This document shows, piece after piece, positions 26,737 to 34,995 of a stretch of DNA of 64,000 nt. A program made the translations under genes and the position numbers. The notes below the pieces were generated by a model. It saw nothing but the letters and a program-made list of their open reading frames with translations. It was not told the DNA's origin and made no database searches. Origin of the DNA: Synergistaceae bacterium (GTDB taxonomy: Bacteria > Synergistota > Synergistia > Synergistales > Aminobacteriaceae). The stretch lies in the NCBI GenBank assembly GCA_017540085.1, contig JAFYBQ010000021.1, forward strand, positions 1 to 64,000, read 5' to 3'. Each line of letters starts with the position of its first letter. Within the stretch, counting starts at the first letter, position 1.

Positions 26737-28281
26737 TTACGCCGCCGCGTGTTTGCCTGTTCCGAGTCCAGCATATGAAGCCCGGACTAAGTTGTCTTCT
26801 GTTATCTCTGAGCCGGTTAATTCAGCGGTGCATTTGCCGTTTGAGAGGACATAAATTCTGTCAGCAATCGCCATAATCTCTTTCAGCTCTGACGATATTA
26901 CGATAATTGAGAGTCCGCGCTCCGAGAAGTCGTGAATGATTTCGAACACTTCCGTTTTTGCGCCGATGTCAATTCCTCATGAAGGCTCGTCCATCAGAAG
27001 CACTTCCGGCTTTGTCATGAGTCCTTTTGCGATTACAACCTTCTGCTGATTGCCTCCTGAAAGCGAGAGAATCGGAAGATGTTTATCCGCAACCTTTATG
27101 TGAAGCTCTCTGATTTCCTCGTCAACGGCTTTCCCCTCTGCTGTGTAATCCATGAAGCAGAAGCGCGTGAACTCCTCAAGAGACGCAAGAGAAGCATTTT
27201 TGCAGATGTCGAGACTTTGAACGAGTCCCTGCCTCTGTCTGTCTTCCGGCACAATCGCAAACCCCGCGTTAAGCTGGTCGGCAATCGTTCCTACTTTCAT
27301 TTTCTGCCCCTTGTAGATGATTTCCCCTGAATGTTCGGGACGCATTCCCATCAGGCACTCGAACAGCTCACTACGTCCTGCGCCTAATAGCCCGTAGATT
27401 CCGAGAACCTCGCCCTTCTTGAGATACATACTCACATCATCAAGAAGCCATCCTCCGCCTGTTTTGGGAAGATACAAATTGTTGACCTCTAGAACTTTTT
27501 CGGCCTCGTCAAGATTAATGCTCCGTTCGAATCTGTGATACTGTGTATTTTTCCCGACCATGTTCTCAACTATCCATTCAAGCGAGATGTCTTTTATGTC
27601 AGCGTCAGCAACATATTTCCCGTCTCTGAGAATAGTAACGTGGTCGCCGATCTCCATAATCTCTTCAAGCCTGTGTGAGATGTACACGATTGATATACCC
27701 TGTTCGAGAAGCTCGCGCATAATCTTGAACAGCACTTTTACTTCAGCGGCAGAAAGTGATGATGTAGGCTCGTCCATAATGAGAACGCGCAAATCATCGT
27801 CAACAAGATTCCGGGCAATCTCTACCATCTGCTGTTGTCCGACCCGCAAATCACCGACTAGAGTCTCAGGCGGTATTTCATGCTCAAGACGCTGGAGAAT
27901 TTTCCGCGCTCCCTCAATGTGTTTTCTGTCGTCAAGAAATCCTGCGTTAGTCTTCTCATGATTCATGTAGATGTTTTGATACACTGTCAGATTCGGGAAG
28001 AGGCTTAATTCCTGGTGAATTATTCCGATGCCTTTTGCCTTTGCATCGTTAATGTCCCGGAAGTAAACCTCTTCTCCGTCCATGTACATTTTCCCCGCTG
28101 AGGGCTGCTCAATCCCGGCAATCATTTTCATGAGCGTAGATTTTCTCGCTCCGTTCTCGCCGATTAACACATTCACTTTTGCTTTGAGAAGGTCAAATGA
28201 AACTTGGTCGAGAGCCTTTGTGCCGGGGTAAATTTTGTCGATTTTCTCGCAGTGCAAAACTACATTGGGATCATCAAACAT
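26737..28281 (-). pseudogene. RbsA-like sugar ABC ATPase, internal stop and altered Walker A
   Basis: Two-domain ribose-type ATPase of about 515 codons. Start ATG 28281 after GGAGGGG. The first Walker A reads GENGARKST, where the family has GENGAGKST. The AGA codon at 28144-28146 is one G-to-A step from GGA. The second signature LSGGNQQKV is present. After VLLMDEPS a TGA at 26977-26979 takes the place of the family Arg (DEPTRGID), consistent with CGA to TGA. The same frame continues GIDIGAKTEVFEII to 26737. A missense change in a catalytic loop plus a stop argues for real decay and not sequencing error. Confidence 0.88.
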
Positions 28282-28294
28282 AAAATCCCCTCCA

Positions 28295-28879
28295 CTATTC
28301 AACAACGATTGAAACAGGGGTAATATTGACCTGATTCCCTGATGACACAGCCGCGCCGATAACTGTTACAGTTTTTCCCTTCACGCTGTCATTGATTGCG
28401 AGGGGCGAAACTACTTCATTGTCTACCTGAGTATTCAGAGCCTTTGCGTACTGGCTCCATTCGGTTTGATTCGTGAAGTCTCCGAAACTTTTGACGGTCT
28501 GAACATCGCGGACAGCAGTCCCGGTATAAATGCTTCCGAGCTGAATCACGAACTGCATACCGCCCGAATAAATTTCAGGAGTTACGGCCATAGTTTTGCG
28601 CTTTCCCCCGGCCTTTGACGAGTAATCGCTGACTGTCCCCCGGAACTTTATCGCCTTTCCTGCGCCTAACTCTTTGAGGTTTACCGCGTTAATGTCTTCT
28701 GCCTTGCCTGTGATTTCTGCGGAAATTTTCGCCCAGTCGCTTCCCGAACTTGCATTAGCGTCAAAAGCAACAACGCCCGTGTATTTTCCTTCCGTCCCTT
28801 TTTCGATGACGAGCGCGGAATTTGCTACAAAAGCGACAATAGCCACAGCGATAATTACGGCTAAAATTTTTCCCTTCAA
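28295..28879 (-). CDS. DUF2291 membrane-anchored periplasmic protein
   Basis: 194 residues with one N-terminal membrane helix (ILAVIIAVAIVAFVANSALV) and no lipobox Cys. The rest is an exported beta-rich domain ending NQVNITPVSIVVE. DUF2291 proteins are regularly found beside RbsABC-type importers and are assumed to be accessory. TTG start with AAAGGAGAG about 8 bases upstream. Intact, but its transporter is broken. It lies just downstream of a terminator-like hairpin after the binding-protein gene. Confidence 0.8.
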   Translation of the reverse strand: MKGKILAVIIAVAIVAFVANSALVIEKGTEGKYTGVVAFDANASSGSDWAKISAEITGKAEDINAVNLKELGAGKAIKFRGTVSDYSSKAGGKRKTMAVTPEIYSGGMQFVIQLGSIYTGTAVRDVQTVKSFGDFTNQTEWSQYAKALNTQVDNEVVSPLAINDSVKGKTVTVIGAAVSSGNQVNITPVSIVVE

Positions 28880-28906
28880 GATAATCTCTCCTTTCGTGGG
28901 ATAAAA

Positions 28907-28940
28907 AAAATCTCCCCCTCCGCGTTTGAAGGGGGAAAAG
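28907..28940 (-). terminator. Intra-operon terminator after the binding-protein gene
   Basis: On the minus strand TCCCCCTT pairs with AGGGGGA, followed by GATTTTTTTT. Such a hairpin between a binding-protein gene and the rest of an importer operon usually keeps the binding protein more abundant than the membrane subunits. Confidence 0.7.
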
Positions 28941-28945
28941 TGAAG

Positions 28946-29878
28946 TTACTTCTCTGTGTAGACGAACTGCGAGAGATTCGCAACGTTGTCCTTTGTGATT
29001 GCTATGCAGGGGACAAGCTGTTTTTCTGAGGCGGGCTTTGTTCCGTTCTTGATGTAAGCGTCAGCCTGCTCAACGGCGATTTCTGTTATTCTCGCAATCT
29101 GCTGTAATGCTGTGCCTACCATCTGGCCTTTTGCGATGTAGGCGGCGGCATCATCTGAGCCATCGAGGCCAATAATCTTGATGTCTTTCCTTCCCGCGTC
29201 AATGCAGGCCTGAGCAGCTCCGCAGGCCATCGTGTCATTCCCGCAGATAATGCCGGTAATGTCGGGGTTCGCCTGGAGGATGGCCTCTGTCTTTGAGTAG
29301 CCTTCTGTCTGACTCCAGTTTGCTGACTGCTGAGCGACCATCTTCAGATCGGGATATTCATCGATTACTGAGTGATAATTCTGCGAACGCACCCAGCAAT
29401 TTGTATCCGACTCAAGTCCGAGAAGCTCCGCGTATTTCCCTTTGTAGTCCATAGCCTCGACCCATTTCTCAGCGATTGCGGCGGCTCCCTGGCGTTGTCG
29501 GCGACTATCTGAGCGATGGCGAGTCCCGAAGCGTTGATTTCGCGGTCAATGAGGAACACGGGAATTTTTGCCTCGACTGCTTTTCGTACTGCCTCGATTG
29601 AAGCGTCTGCCCCGGCGTTGTCGCAGATGATTGCGACTGCTTTGTCAGAAATTGCCGCCTCGAAAAGCTGAAGCTGTGCTGCCCGTCATCATCGTGAGAG
29701 AAACATTTCGGAGTATAGCCGAGTGCTGTAGCTTTTGCGGCTCCGACTCTCTGCTCAGTGCCGAAAAACGGATTTGACGCTGACGGGGTTATGATGTAAT
29801 GATCCCTGCGGCTGACGCTGAGAGAGCAAGACACATAACCATTAATAGAGCGACTGATACGGTAATAAATCTCTTCAT
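28946..29878 (-). pseudogene. RbsB-like sugar-binding protein, three frameshifts
   Basis: Starts at ATG 29878 with signal peptide MKRFITVSVALLMVM to LSASAA. The protein can be followed through four frames: GIITS, then ITPSASNPFFGTEQRVGAAK to SHDDD, then AAQLQLFEAAISDKAVAIICDNAG and VFLIDREINASG to VADNA, then EKWVEAMDYKGKYAELLG to 28946. Each switch is a net one-base loss (the last beside a CC pair where CCC is expected). The complete product would be a type I periplasmic sugar-binding protein of about 310 residues. It is the most damaged gene of the locus. Confidence 0.85.
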
Positions 29879-29923
29879 TATCGAAAAGTCCCCCCTGATT
29901 TATTTTTTGTGGATGTCGCAAAT

Positions 29924-29988
29924 TTTACTAAATTACACAGCTAAATTTCAATAAATTATCAAGCTATTCTTTAGGAATATTTACTAAA
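29924..29988. promoter_or_regulatory. Candidate operator pair upstream of the sugar operon
   Basis: The nine-base near-palindrome TTTACTAAA occurs twice, at 29924-29932 and 29980-29988, in the AT-rich region between the divergent binding-protein gene and the LacI-type regulator. Centres are 56 bases apart. LacI-family sites are usually longer and GC-centred, so this is only a candidate. Confidence 0.3.
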
Positions 29989-30026
29989 CTAAGCATTATG
30001 GTAATATTTTTTCGGTGATGTAAACA

Positions 30027-30150
30027 ATGACAGTAACAGCGAAAATGATTGCCAAAGAGTTAGGGATTTCAGAGTCAGCGGTTTCAATAGCACTGAACAA
30101 CAAAAAGGGAGTAAGCCGCGAGACAAGAAGAATAATTATAGATACGGCGC
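30027..30150 (+). pseudogene. LacI-family regulator, only the DNA-binding head remains
   Basis: The first about 41 codons read MTVTAKMIAKELGISESAVSI then LNNKKGVSRETRRIIIDTA, the LacI-type helix-turn-helix and start of the hinge. After that the frame runs antisense into the 3' end of the aldo/keto reductase gene, and no ligand-binding domain follows. The break falls at about 30150, four bases from the reductase stop. A rearrangement that joined the redox module to the sugar locus probably removed the rest. Divergent from the sugar operon it once controlled. Confidence 0.8.
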
Positions 30151-30153
30151 ATA

Positions 30154-31188
30154 TTACCGTTGATTGCCAATTGACCAAACATGTTTTTCCTTCGCGTTCT
30201 CAGGTTTGTTCTGTGCCATTACTCCGGCTAGGGCATGAGGAACATACAGCTCCTCAAGATATGCAGTCTCTTTTTCCGTCAAAACAAACTCAACTGATTT
30301 CACAGCACCTTCAACATGACTTATTTTTGTTGCACCTACAACTGGTGAAGCGGCCTTAGTCAAAAGCCATGCAAGCGCGATTTCTGTCATCGTTACATTT
30401 CTTTTTTCCGCAAGCTCCGACACTCTGGAAATAATTTCTGCGTCCTGATCTTTTGTCGCGTCATATTTGAAGCGGGCGTAACTGTCTTCCCGGAGTCGTT
30501 TTGAGTCTTCCTGCGGCATTCTTGAGAGTCTTCCGCTGGCTAACGGGCTGTAAGGTGTGAGAGCTATATTTTCTTCAGCGCAGTAAGGCACCATTTCGCG
30601 CTCTTCCTCACGGAAAATTAGGTTGTAATGTCCCTGAACAGATACGAATTTCGGGAAGCCTTCCCTTTCTGCAAGGGCGTTAGCTTTCGCGATCTGCCAC
30701 GCGTAACAATTCGATATTCCTATGTAACGAACCTTCCCGGCTTTTACGGCTCTGTTCAATCCGTCAAGAATGTCGTAAATATCCGTCTGCCAGTCCCACA
30801 TGTGATAAATGTACAAATCAACATAATCAACGCCGAGATTCTTAAAGCTCATGTCAAGCATGTTCGCTATATGCTGCTGGCCTGAGATACCGTCTTCTAT
30901 TTCCTGCTGTGTTCGGGGCAGAAACTTTGTCGCTATTACAACGTCATCACGCCTCGCAAAATCACGCAGAGCCTTCCCGACATACTGCTCACTTGTACCG
31001 CTCTGATATGCTATTGCTGTGTCGTAAAAATTTATGCCGAGTTCTAATCCGCGCCGAATGATTCCACGAGTCTGTGATTCGTCAACTGTCCATGAATGCT
31101 GGCCTCTCGAAGCATCTCCGAAACCCATGCAGCCCATACAGATTCTTGACACCTTCAAATCCGAATTTCCGAGCCTAGTATATTGCAT
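30154..31188 (-). CDS. Aldo/keto reductase
   Basis: 344 residues, a TIM-barrel NADPH-dependent oxidoreductase of the YajO/YhdN type. The catalytic tetrad is visible: Asp and Tyr in NFYDTAIAYQSG, Lys in VVIATKFLP, and His in LYIYHMWDW. The C-terminal cofactor region is SPVVGATKISH. AAGGAGG lies upstream of the ATG. It follows the TetR gene by 12 bases, so both probably share a transcript. Its 3' end lies at a rearrangement border (truncated LacI gene), but the last residues (EKHVWSIGNQR) look normal for the family. Substrate unknown. Confidence 0.9.
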   Translation of the reverse strand: MQYTRLGNSDLKVSRICMGCMGFGDASRGQHSWTVDESQTRGIIRRGLELGINFYDTAIAYQSGTSEQYVGKALRDFARRDDVVIATKFLPRTQQEIEDGISGQQHIANMLDMSFKNLGVDYVDLYIYHMWDWQTDIYDILDGLNRAVKAGKVRYIGISNCYAWQIAKANALAEREGFPKFVSVQGHYNLIFREEEREMVPYCAEENIALTPYSPLASGRLSRMPQEDSKRLREDSYARFKYDATKDQDAEIISRVSELAEKRNVTMTEIALAWLLTKAASPVVGATKISHVEGAVKSVEFVLTEKETAYLEELYVPHALAGVMAQNKPENAKEKHVWSIGNQR

Positions 31189-31200
31189 TTGTCTTCCTCC

Positions 31201-31854
31201 TTAGTCTTTAACTCCCAAAAGTTTTTTGGCGCATGTATATGCTATGTCGTAAATAGAAAGATACGTAAAATCTATCCCCGCGTCCTTCATGGCTTTGCGT
31301 TGCTTCTCTGAAACTACCGTATAGGGGTAAATTCCATATATGAACGGGAAAAAAGCATAGATAAAATTTTGCCGCTCCTGCTCCGAAATATCAGGGCAGA
31401 ATTTCGCAATGCACCTTTCAACCGCCTTTACTGATTTCCCGTAAGCGGCTTTGAACTCCGTGAGCTTCTCAAGCCTGCTATTAGCTTCCATGTCAAAATG
31501 ATTCATTGAGAAAAGTTTCAGCATTCTTCCGCGCTTCTCTAATGAACGGGCAAGCTCTCGCGCTATCTCATCGGCTGTCATGGATTCGCGGCTGTCGGTA
31601 ATCATAGTAAGCTCTTCTGCCCATTGCTCATACTCTCTCTGAAGAAGGGCAAGGAATATCTCTTCTTTCGTATGGAAATAGTTATAGATAGCCGGCCTCT
31701 TTAATGAAGTAAGCTCCCCGATGTCCTTCATTGTTATCTCCCTGAAGCTCATTCTTTCATAAAGCAAAGCGCAGGCGTTCACTATCTCGTCTCTTCTGGC
31801 TCTGGCCAGTTCAGCAGAACCCCTTGAAATTTTCAGCACCTTCTTTCCTGACAT
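31201..31854 (-). CDS. TetR-family transcriptional regulator
   Basis: About 217 residues from ATG 31854. An ATG at 31875 is also in frame, and neither has a clear Shine-Dalgarno. The helix-turn-helix is ITMKDIGELTSLKRPAIYNYFHTKEEIF (key part RPAIYNYF) at about residues 35-65. The ligand domain follows. It is divergent from the flavoprotein gene. A perfect 13-base palindrome lies at the start site of that gene's promoter and is a likely operator. It probably also controls the reductase in its own operon. Confidence 0.88.
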   Translation of the reverse strand: MSGKKVLKISRGSAELARARRDEIVNACALLYERMSFREITMKDIGELTSLKRPAIYNYFHTKEEIFLALLQREYEQWAEELTMITDSRESMTADEIARELARSLEKRGRMLKLFSMNHFDMEANSRLEKLTEFKAAYGKSVKAVERCIAKFCPDISEQERQNFIYAFFPFIYGIYPYTVVSEKQRKAMKDAGIDFTYLSIYDIAYTCAKKLLGVKD

Positions 31855-31917
31855 CGCGTTAACGTTAATTCGCATTTTATACAAAAAAAGTTTGCTGTCA
31901 AATGTAAAATGCTTTCG

Positions 31918-31945
31918 TTGACAACATTTTATCAGCGGATATAAT
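31918..31945 (+). promoter_or_regulatory. Strong sigma-70-type promoter of the flavoprotein gene
   Basis: TTGACA (31918-31923), a 16-base spacer and TATAAT (31940-31945) are both perfect consensus boxes. The predicted start lies at about 31952, within the palindrome that follows. A second TTGACA and TATAAA face the other way, towards tetR, but only 14 bases apart. Confidence 0.8.
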
Positions 31946-31951
31946 TTATAC

Positions 31952-31964
31952 TGACACTGTGTCA
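31952..31964. promoter_or_regulatory. Palindromic operator, probably for TetR
   Basis: TGACACTGTGTCA is a perfect 13-base inverted repeat with one central base. It covers the predicted transcription start of the consensus promoter and lies between the divergent tetR and flavoprotein genes, the usual place for a TetR-family site. Confidence 0.6.
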
Positions 31965-31990
31965 AAATAATCATCAGGAGGTTTGCAATC

Positions 31991-32233
31991 TTGAAGAAAA
32001 TCATATTCATGTTTGCGGTCATCTTTACGGTTTCGCTGACGTTCGGAATATCTTGCGCGGATGAGACATTCAAAGGCACTGCGGAAGGTCATAACGGGCC
32101 TTTAAGCGTTTCGGTGAAAATCGACGGTGATGGGAAAATCATTCAGGCTGAAGTTACATCACACATCGAAACGGCTGGAGTCTCAGAACGAGCCATAAAG
32201 GAAATGCCGGGAAGAATCACAGACGCGCAGTGA
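31991..32233 (+). pseudogene. FMN-binding domain fragment of a flavoprotein
   Basis: TTG start after AGGAGG (31977-31982), signal peptide (MKKIIFMFAVIFTVSLTFG then CADE), then the start of an FMN_bind domain: GTAEGHNGPLSVSVKI, KIIQAEVTSHIETAGVSE and PGRITDAQ. It stops at TGA 32231-32233 just before the point where the family has its D-x-x-S/T-G-A-T motif, the Thr that carries covalent FMN. The FAD part begins at an overlapping GTG. About 15 residues and the reading frame were lost, so FMN cannot be attached here. Confidence 0.75.
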
Positions 32234-33657
32234 TTAACGCTGTACGAAATGCCATAACAGCAGCAGGGCTTGACGCGAACAAATACATGACTCCTCCGTC
32301 GCAGCACGAAAAGCAAAAGGCAGTTTATGATGTTGATATTGCGATTGTCGGAGGCGGTATCGCCGGGTTGTCTGCCGGAACTCATGCGGCTGAGAGCGGG
32401 AAAAAAGTCCTCATCATCGAGAAACAGAGTCAGCTTGGTGGCTCGGCACTTCTTGCGGCAGGAGTCATGAATGTTGCCGGGACGAGTCTTCAGCGTGAAA
32501 ACGGAATCAATGACTCGCCCGAAAATAACGTTAAGGATCTCGCGAATCCTTCAAGCAAATACATAACCGACAATCCCGTGTTCAGCCTGATAATGCACCG
32601 AAACGGAGCCAAAATGATAGAGGAACTACGCGGCAGAGGATTGGAATTTGTCGACTACAGCACAATGCGCCCGCGTATTCATATCGCAGCCCCTGCCATG
32701 TATCAGGGCGGCAACACAATAATAGAACTGTGGAAGAGAGATTTTGCCAAAGCAGGCGGAAAAGCTATTCTTGACACGAAAGTTACAGGACTCATTTTTG
32801 ACGATGCCGGAACAGTAACAGGCGTAAAAGCAGAGGGGAAAAATACAGAAGTAACCGTGAACGCAAAGGCCGTAATTCTTGCGACTGGCGGCTACTCGAA
32901 CAATATGCGGCTTGTAGCGAAACTCACGCCGGAATATTCGGGAGTAATTCCGCGCGACAATTCAGGGGCTACAGGAGACGGGATAACTTTCGCAGAGTCT
33001 GCCGGCGGGTATCTATGGGCAACTGATGCAGGCTATCAATTTTTCTGCGTTGACACAAAACGCCTTTACGACCTGCCGACGCTGTCGACTTTCGCATCTT
33101 CCATCATGGTAAACCTGAGCGGAGATAGCTTCGTGAATGAGTCTTTGCCGTTCACAATTCCCGCACGCGCTTTGAGATCACAAAAGGGCGGAAAGGGCTG
33201 GTTTGTCTTTGACGACACCGCAAGGGCAATGCACAAACCCATAGAGCATTATTTCGAGATGGGCATAGTAACAGAAGCGAACTCAGTCAATGAATTAGCA
33301 AACAAAATCTCAGCTCCGAATCTCCCTGCTACTGTCGAACACTATAACGCCATGAGCAAAGCCGGAAAAGATGAGGATTTCGGACGCTCCATAAATTTGC
33401 GCGGACTCACCGGGGAACATTTCTACGCTATAGGAGCATGGCCGGCAATTTATGTTTCTTTCGGCGGAGTGAAGTCAGATGAGAATTTCCGCGTAATTCG
33501 CAGGGACGGAACGCCGATAAAAGGTCTTTATGCTGCCGGTGAAATTCTCGGTTCTCTTGAGGCTCAGGAAGGAAGAGCATACACAAGCGGGCTGCTTCAG
33601 GGAATGGTTACAGGAAAGATTGCAGCAGATTCGGCAGTCGCTGACATGAAGAACTAG
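32230..33657 (+). CDS. FAD-dependent fumarate-reductase-like protein, N-terminal domain detached
   Basis: 475 residues. Begins VINAVRNAITAAGLDANKYM, the normal end of an FMN_bind domain, then the FAD Rossmann motif IAIVGGGIAGLSAG with its ribose-binding Glu further on (VLIIEKQ), then a long flavoprotein body ending GLYAAGEILGSLEAQEGRAY. Relatives are exported flavocytochrome-like reductases of fumarate, urocanate or other unsaturated acids. Here the export signal lies on the preceding fragment. The GTG overlaps its stop (GTGA), so coupled translation is possible, but the product would stay in the cytosol. It is better seen as the rest of a broken gene. Strong promoter and TetR-type operator upstream. 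Confidence 0.75.
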   Translation: MINAVRNAITAAGLDANKYMTPPSQHEKQKAVYDVDIAIVGGGIAGLSAGTHAAESGKKVLIIEKQSQLGGSALLAAGVMNVAGTSLQRENGINDSPENNVKDLANPSSKYITDNPVFSLIMHRNGAKMIEELRGRGLEFVDYSTMRPRIHIAAPAMYQGGNTIIELWKRDFAKAGGKAILDTKVTGLIFDDAGTVTGVKAEGKNTEVTVNAKAVILATGGYSNNMRLVAKLTPEYSGVIPRDNSGATGDGITFAESAGGYLWATDAGYQFFCVDTKRLYDLPTLSTFASSIMVNLSGDSFVNESLPFTIPARALRSQKGGKGWFVFDDTARAMHKPIEHYFEMGIVTEANSVNELANKISAPNLPATVEHYNAMSKAGKDEDFGRSINLRGLTGEHFYAIGAWPAIYVSFGGVKSDENFRVIRRDGTPIKGLYAAGEILGSLEAQEGRAYTSGLLQGMVTGKIAADSAVADMKN

Positions 33658-33673
33658 AATATTTGCACGATAA

Positions 33674-33708
33674 ACCCCCGTGTCGTAACGGCAGGGGGAT
33701 TCTTTTGT
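33674..33708 (+). terminator. Intrinsic terminator after the flavoprotein gene
   Basis: CCCCCGT pairs with ACGGCAGGGGG (small bulge), followed by ATTCTTTTGTT. It ends the flavoprotein transcript. Confidence 0.65.
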
Positions 33709-33793
33709 TCCGCTGAGAAATAAACCGCTTTGTAACTGCTATAATAAAAACCTTCAGAAAAACAGCGGCAGTATAAATTCGGAGATGACAAAA

Positions 33794-34339
33794 ATGGGAC
33801 AGCTTCCAATACCGATGAAAACAGCTTCACGTATATTTTTCGGAACAGCCAATCCGCCTGTGTCAGATGATGAGAAAACAGCTTATGACCTTATGGACAC
33901 CGTTTTTGCTTCTGGAGTCAATGCATTTGACTGCGCCCGCAGTTATGGCAAAGCGGAAAAAGTATTAGGGAAATGGATTGAGTCCCGCAAATGCCGCGAG
34001 AAGGCAATAATTCTCAGCAAATGCGGTGATGTAAAAGCAGGAAAAGTTTTAGTGAACCGCCGCGTAATTATGGAACAGCTTAATCAAAGTTTAGAAGCAC
34101 TGCGTACAAATTGCATTGATATTTATCTCCTTCACCGCGATGACCCGAATACGTCTGCTGAAGAATTAGCGGATAAGTACGGGGTTTCAGTCCCGGAAAT
34201 CGCAATGCGCTACGTTTTCAGCAATGAGATGAATATTTTTGCGGTGGTCAGCACGACTTCAGCAGAACGGCTACAGATGAATATTCATGCGGCAAATAGT
34301 CCCCTCAGCGCGGAAGATGCCGCATACTTGGAGGCATAA
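33794..34339 (+). pseudogene. Aldo/keto reductase with large internal deletion
   Basis: About 181 residues where relatives have about 300. The first part has the AKR Asp/Tyr site (NAFDCARSYGKAEKVLG), the Lys strand (AIILSKCGD) and the His strand (IYLLHRDDP). After TSAEEL it jumps to ADKYGVSVPEIAMRYVFS, the second-to-last helices of the barrel, then the C-terminal cofactor loop. About 110-120 codons were removed in frame. Half of the TIM barrel is missing, so catalysis is unlikely. ATG 33794 is nine bases after GGAG. It is followed by the YczE-like gene after six bases. Confidence 0.75.
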
Positions 34340-34344
34340 CGGCA

Positions 34345-34995
34345 ATGAAGACAAAACAGGAAATATTTTTACGGCTGGCGTTCCTTTTCTGTGGGCTTAC
34401 GGTTGCTCATCTCGGCGTTACATTATTCCTTCTAGCAAATCTCCTAGCAAATCTCGCTGCAGATCCGTTTAATGTTTTTGTTCAGGGACTTAATCACTTA
34501 ATGCGTGGCTTCAATCTCTCACACGGTATCATTCATATGTGTATTTCTTTCATGATAATACTTGTCTTGTTAGTCGCAGACAGAAGCTACATCAAGGCAG
34601 GTACAATCATATGTATGTTCTGCGGAGGCCCGATAATAGATTTCTTCATGTGGGTGCTGAATGAGCTTGAGATAGAAAGCACAGGATTGGCGATAAAAAT
34701 CCCGGTTTTGATTCTCGGCTGTGTCATTCTTGCTTTTGGGATGACTATCGTAATACGCTCAGAAGCCGGCACAGGGCCTAATGATTTAGTAGCCGTTGTG
34801 ATAAGCGAAAAGGGGCATTTCAAATTTGGGCTTACAAGAGTAATCACAGACAGTATATTTGTTCTGGCTGGCTTTATTATGGGCGGTAAACTTGGAATAG
34901 GCACAATAATTTGCGCTTTCTTAGTCGGATTCGTTGCTGACTTTTTCATGCCATATTCACAGAAAATCATCAACTCAGGACTTCATTTGATTTAG
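34345..34995 (+). CDS. YczE/YitT-type integral membrane protein
   Basis: 216 residues with about five hydrophobic helices and two similar halves. The motifs ADPFNVFVQGLNH and GTGPNDLVAVVISEKGHF (each G/P-D/N followed by a re-entrant-looking segment) are typical of the YczE/YyaS/DUF6198 family, whose function is not firmly known. No signal peptide beyond the first helix. It lies six bases after the deleted reductase and probably belongs to the same small operon. Confidence 0.8.
   Translation: MKTKQEIFLRLAFLFCGLTVAHLGVTLFLLANLLANLAADPFNVFVQGLNHLMRGFNLSHGIIHMCISFMIILVLLVADRSYIKAGTIICMFCGGPIIDFFMWVLNELEIESTGLAIKIPVLILGCVILAFGMTIVIRSEAGTGPNDLVAVVISEKGHFKFGLTRVITDSIFVLAGFIMGGKLGIGTIICAFLVGFVADFFMPYSQKIINSGLHLI

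Noticed and set aside
21513-26979. Stop-codon reassignment (TGA or TAA read as an amino acid)
   Set aside because: Stops fall at sites for different residues (Trp, Arg, Gln), both TAA and TGA are involved, and intact genes in the window use the same codons as true stops.
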